Assembly: GCA_013054445.1 (NCBI GenBank)
Contig: JAAMPI010000070.1
Coordinates: 1-64,000, forward strand
Source: Cudoniella acicularis
Lineage: Eukaryota > Ascomycota > Leotiomycetes > Helotiales > Helotiaceae
DNA length: 64,000 bases
Reading direction: 5' to 3'
Shown here: positions 59,797 through 64,000 of the stretch, piece after piece
Position numbering within the stretch: the first letter of the stretch is position 1
Layout: the number at the start of each line of letters is the position of its first letter
The notes under the pieces: generated by a model
Seen by the model: the letters and a program-made list of their open reading frames with translations, nothing else
What the model was told of the DNA's origin: nothing
Database searches by the model: none
Program-made: the position numbers and the translations under genes

Positions 59797-62155
59797 TCAG
59801 GTTGTTGTTGTTGTTGTTGACTTCTTCCTCCCAAACACCGTTCGTGTACGTGATTTGTTACGTGGCTTCTCCTTCTCTGAGGAAGAGCGTGCTTCTGACT
59901 GAGTTTTATCTTCAGTGTCATCGTTATATTTTGCTTTATAGATCCTTTGATTTAGGGTTAGACGATACTCAAGGACGGTGAAAGGGGTACGGACCAACTG
60001 TTCCCTATCATACTGATCCCTTTGCTCTCTGCTTGACGGTATAATTTGGCGCTCTTCTTGAGATTCTTCTTGCAACCAATCCCTTGGGCATAGCAGAAGC
60101 CTGCTTCAGCTAGAGCATCAGCATCTCCCCAGGCTAAGCATATTCTGTTAGCACATGTGCGTAAGAAAATTCAAATAGATTAAACTTACAGCCAGCGATT
60201 TCAAAACATCGCAAAGCAAGAACTTTATCCTGCTCAATACCCCAACCATTCATATGGCTAACTCCAAGCTCATATATACTCAACGCGAATTGAGCTTTCC
60301 TGGTCTTTCTTTCCAACACATCAACTGTCTTGCCATCTTTGATCAAGTCTTCGTCATCAGCAATCTCTAAGCTGGCAGAGTCAGCGGCCTTCCGTAGCCA
60401 TGCAACCCCTTCCTTTTGATTCGGCCGGCAACCCCAACCATGTCTACAAGCTAGCGCGTAGAGAAGCATTCCTGTGGGATGATTCTGGCGTGCTGCGAGG
60501 CGTAAGTGATATGTTGATTTTGTTAGAGCGCCCGCTTCGTGAAATTCTATAGCTTTTGAAACATGTTCTTCCGCTGAACAGTCCGCGGACGGCGCTAAGG
60601 AATGTTGTGACCGGGCTTTGATTGTCGCAGATGAAGCCAAGGATGGCGTCTGTTCTTTCGATGCCGATGAATGGTCTCCATACGCGTATGATAGTCCTCG
60701 TTCCGTTGAAGGCCTTCCCGGGTCTAGGGAAGGTCGGCCTGGATCAAGTGATGGTCTACCTGGGTCCAAAGAAGGTCGAACTTGGTATTGATCCGGTCGT
60801 AATGAAGAAGTAGAAGGGCGAGATGGTGGGGACGGTGGAGCGCCTCCTTGGAGGGTCTGAACATTGCTGACACCACCGGGTTGTTCCCATGAATATTGAA
60901 CTTGATGTAAATTTTCTTGGAAGATTAATGAGTTTCTCTGCAACATCTTACCCCGTGGCAGTGAGAATCTGGAATAAACATAGGAGGGAGCCGCCCCAGT
61001 TTCATTGTTATTGTCTGGAAATTCTTCGCTATGCATGCTGACTGGTGTATGTGCTGTATCATCAGCTAGAATGAAGGAAGGTTGGCTATCAGAAGACGCT
61101 TGTCGTGAGGGAATCTCAGCGGGTGGAGGGCCGCTTGTACTAGCTCTGCTTAAGGGTCGAGAGAAGTTGAAAGCAGGTCGCGACAGACGGGAACCACCAG
61201 AGGATATCTCAGAACTGACCGATGGCGATCTGGGCATAGGTTGCAGGGTAGGGGAAATCGGAGAAGATGAGAGCCCACTACCTGAAGAATGCTTTCTAGG
61301 TGGGGAGAGAGCGTGGACCGACCTCAGCACGCTGAAGTCGTCATCAGAACTATCTATTGACAATGATCGAGGGCTAGAAGTTCTCTGCGCAAAGGGCGAT
61401 CGAGGTGGAGCCAGGGCTCTGGGATCATACGTAGTAAATCCCAACGATATATCATTCGGTTTCCGCGATCCATGCGCCCTGGATCTGATAGAGTCGATGC
61501 TTCTCTGGGATTGGATGTTCTGTGGAGGGCTCTGTGTCCTGGAAGAATTGTATTCTCGGTCCATTTGTTGAGGGGATTGCTCTCTTCTGGCTCCAAAGAA
61601 ATCCAGCCTTCCTGGTTGATTTGGGGGTCTTCTTCCACGAAATTGTTCCTCCTCTCGAGTATCAAGTCTGGGAACGGGCACTGGCATGGGAGGGGGTGGT
61701 GATGGCGGACCGCTGACAACAGGATAGATAGAAACAGGTCGGTTTCCGGGAGCCTCCACTTCTTCTGTCTTCATACCTAATCCAGGGCTATTTACTGGTG
61801 ATGTGGGCGTGCCAGAGGCAGGCTCTGCAGAAATTGAACGGAAATATGTGGGCCTGCCTTGACTTAAAGTCGTCGCGATTGCAAGTGGAGGTAGTCTGCT
61901 CAATCGCCTTCCTCCCCCATTCGTACTCTCCTCCAGCTGCTTGGCCAAACGTCGGCTTTGGGCTGCGAAAGCATCGAGAGGTGAAAGTTCGGGCGGCACA
62001 TCTCCAGCGACGTGCAAACGCGGTGATGGAAGGCTTCGAGGGGATGGCAGACCAGTTCCTATTGGGCCATGGGGCTGGGAGCGGAGGTCAATGAAATTCG
62101 GACGGTTCGCCATTGTAGGGTGTGGTCGACGTGCGACAGGGCGGCCCTTCAACAC
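59797..62155 (-). CDS. SEL1-repeat protein, chitin synthase activator (Skt5/Chs4) type
   Basis: Exons complement(59797..59944, 59995..60133, 60190..62155) give 750 residues; a start at MANRPNFIDL (62113) is equally plausible. The first about 480 residues are disordered, rich in Ser, Pro and Arg, and include a seven-residue repeat (RPSLDPG three times). The C-terminal third holds SEL1-type helical repeats: AEEHVSKAIEFHEAGALTKS, HPTGMLLYALACRHGWGC, KAQFALSIYELGVSHMNGWG and DADALAEAGFCYAQGIGC with LKKSAKLYRQAE. This layout and the final GNSWIYKAKY block resemble the Skt5/Chs3-activator family, which targets chitin synthase to sites of wall growth. The protein ends KSTTTTT encoded by a GTT microsatellite. 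No C-terminal prenylation box is seen, so the Skt5 role is likely but not certain. Confidence 0.82.
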
Positions 62156-64000
62156 TTGAGTTATCCCACCTCTCGTTGATCAGGTTGAATCGCAAATCGT
62201 TGTTTATCGTGAATGGAAGGGAGTGAATGGAAGGTTGAAGAAGGAAATCTTAGTTGCCGATCCAGGTTGCTCGGACGTTGTGGCTGCAGGTGAATGATTG
62301 TTTCGATATAGAGACTTCGAAGGACGATTTAACGGCACAAGGGCGGCTGTGTGAGGACGATGGGTCGGAAGGATTGATATTAAAGTGTTCGAGGCTGATT
62401 GTGAAGTCGTAAATGAGTGTCGAGGCAAAGAAAGGCAATGTGGATGGGATGGCGACGGCCGTGATGCGCAAAATATGACGCAGAGAATAGAGAGCAAGGA
62501 GAGGAGTGTTTGTTTTCGTGGTGGTGTTTCAAAAAGGGCGGACGATGGGGAAGAAGGGGAGGGCCTCCTGGAAGGGGTCGAGCGAGGTGTGATGCGCCCA
62601 GCGAGGGTCGTCGGCCAGGTCGCTTCTGCTCTCCGCAGCAAAATGACTTCTTTGCTTCTGCGATGGCAAGCCCGCAACCCTGGACGAAAGACGAGACAAG
62701 AATTGAATTCGAGAGCAAAGCAAGACACAGACGCAGCGCAGCGGAAGAAGGCGCTCCAGCAACAACGTGGAGTTTGAGAAGTCTGAGACTGCAGATGCCG
62801 TCGGACGAAGAACAACAGACTGCAAACTCCCAAGTTCCAACCCAGAGCCAGGAGGCTGAAGCTACCGCTGCCACCCAAGCTGCACAGCCATTCGTGCAGC
62901 GGAGCAGGCTCTAATTAGCTGCTTCTGCTGCCGTAATTCGAGCGGAGCCACCAGTCGACCGTGTTGTCTTGAAAGTATTTAAATAGCCCCCAGCCGCCGA
63001 TGCCATTGGTTCGACGGCGCCATTGTCCCCTTTTAAATCCCAAGGCTTGACTGCTTCAGGCCTAAGTTCACGGAGGACGAGGCTCGTACAGACTTCCTGA
63101 TCAGCATCCACTGCCATCCAGCAAAATCCTACGAAGCTACAAGTACTCGTAGGGAACTACGGAGTAAGTCGCCAACGCCATCTCGTCCCTGTCCACCAGT
63201 TTTGGGGCTCTCGGCGCTCGGTGTCGTCAGGACCATCTCAAACCACACACTCCGTCACACTGCTTAACTTGAAGCATCGAGTCCAAGATATAACTGCAGT
63301 GCATGCCATTCTACAGTGAGACCCTTGGACTTGCATCAAGCTGTGCCCTCCGATTCGCGCCGGCCCCCCTTTTGCCCCAGGTTTGCATCTGCCGGCAGGG
63401 CCGCCCTTTCCAGAATATATTTAAACTACAGACTCGCGGCAAAAATGGGGCACTGTTGCTGCTGTTGGGACATTGAAGAACTGCAACTGCAACACCTTTG
63501 GAGCTGAAGTTCCAGTAATAAAAACTTCTAAATTGCAGTCAATCTACGAGAATTTGGACTTGGGACGAAATGCCTGTGATTCGTCCGTTTTCCTGAAATC
63601 AAGGAGTTCGCCTTTATGCACCAACCCCGAAAACCGTTGTGTTTTGGACAAGCAGATTTGGCAGCTGAACAAAACGTTCATTCATACGCTCTGATTCGTC
63701 GCTAAGTTGCGAATGAATTTGCCACGACTGAACGTGCTCAGCCTTACGCTGCGGGGCGCAGCGAGACATTTACGTTCTTAAAGACCTGCTGGCCACCAAG
63801 ATAAACTTGTTTATTTCTTCCAATTTGGCCAGAATTAAAGACATGTGGTACTGAAATACTCTGGGAAGTAAGACTGAGTGAAGCAGGAAGTCTCTCAATG
63901 ATTCAAATCTTCGATTCACAAACTACTCGTGGTGATTTCGAGTCGCTCTCTTATTGCGCATATACTAACTAGGTTTTTAGCAGTTGGCATTCAGGCTTTC
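62156..64000. other. Upstream region to window end, no gene supported
   Basis: Probably the promoter and leader of the SEL1-repeat gene, pyrimidine-rich near 62200-62900. A 134-codon plus frame (62510-62914) and a 68-codon minus frame (62911-63117) have no conserved features. Confidence 0.5.

Noticed and set aside
62510..62914. 134-codon frame near the right end
   Set aside because: Low-complexity Arg/Gly then Glu/Gln composition, no conserved block; likely antisense to a leader region.

Overview
The window looks like nuclear DNA of a filamentous ascomycete (Pezizomycotina). Nearly every gene can be read only after removing short introns, mostly 46-100 nt, and the gene families are typical of this group: a HET-domain protein, a SLIP-GC-like large GTPase, a heme-thiolate peroxygenase, a microsomal P450, a CBM-bearing GH43 enzyme, and a SEL1-repeat chitin-synthase-activator-like protein. 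A leotiomycete is my guess for the class, but that is inference only.

Layout. 0-9 kb: a truncated small secreted protein, a HET-domain gene, an amidase gene with an in-frame TAG, and NADP-glutamate dehydrogenase. 9-16 kb: an aldo/keto reductase, a seven-exon cytochrome P450, a 135-bp tandem duplication and a short peroxygenase ending in a CaaX-like tetrapeptide. 16-24 kb: a carboxylesterase fragment abutting an ankyrin fragment, a ten-exon GH43 galactanase-like gene, and a single-pass membrane protein. 24-31 kb: 3-ketosphinganine reductase and a J-domain protein tail to tail, then about 3.7 kb without a supportable gene. 31-34 kb: a caspase-like/GMC-oxidoreductase fusion cut off by a 2-N assembly gap, with a GNAT acetyltransferase cut off on the other side. 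34-50 kb is mostly housekeeping: ALG13, mitoribosomal mS35, a fatty-aldehyde dehydrogenase, a zinc alcohol dehydrogenase, exosome RRP4, a polytopic membrane protein, a DUF4536 mitochondrial protein and an MFS transporter. 50-56 kb: a badly decayed SLIP-GC-like GTPase pseudogene. 56-64 kb: an FAD monooxygenase and the SEL1-repeat protein.

Reading-frame breaks fall into two kinds. Single-base indels, several in homopolymers, interrupt otherwise well-conserved genes (glutamate dehydrogenase, GH43, the caspase-like gene, the membrane protein). I suspect uncorrected sequencing errors for some of these. In-frame stops caused by substitution, mostly explicable as C-to-T or G-to-A changes, mark real decay in the GTPase and probably in the amidase and ankyrin genes. 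That pattern is compatible with repeat-induced point mutation.

No tRNA, rRNA, intact transposon or CRISPR array was recognised. The genes do not form an evident biosynthetic cluster. The features most worth following are the caspase-like/GMC fusion, the degenerate GTPase and the esterase/ankyrin junction. Exon boundaries were placed by eye using splice consensus, phase and family conservation.
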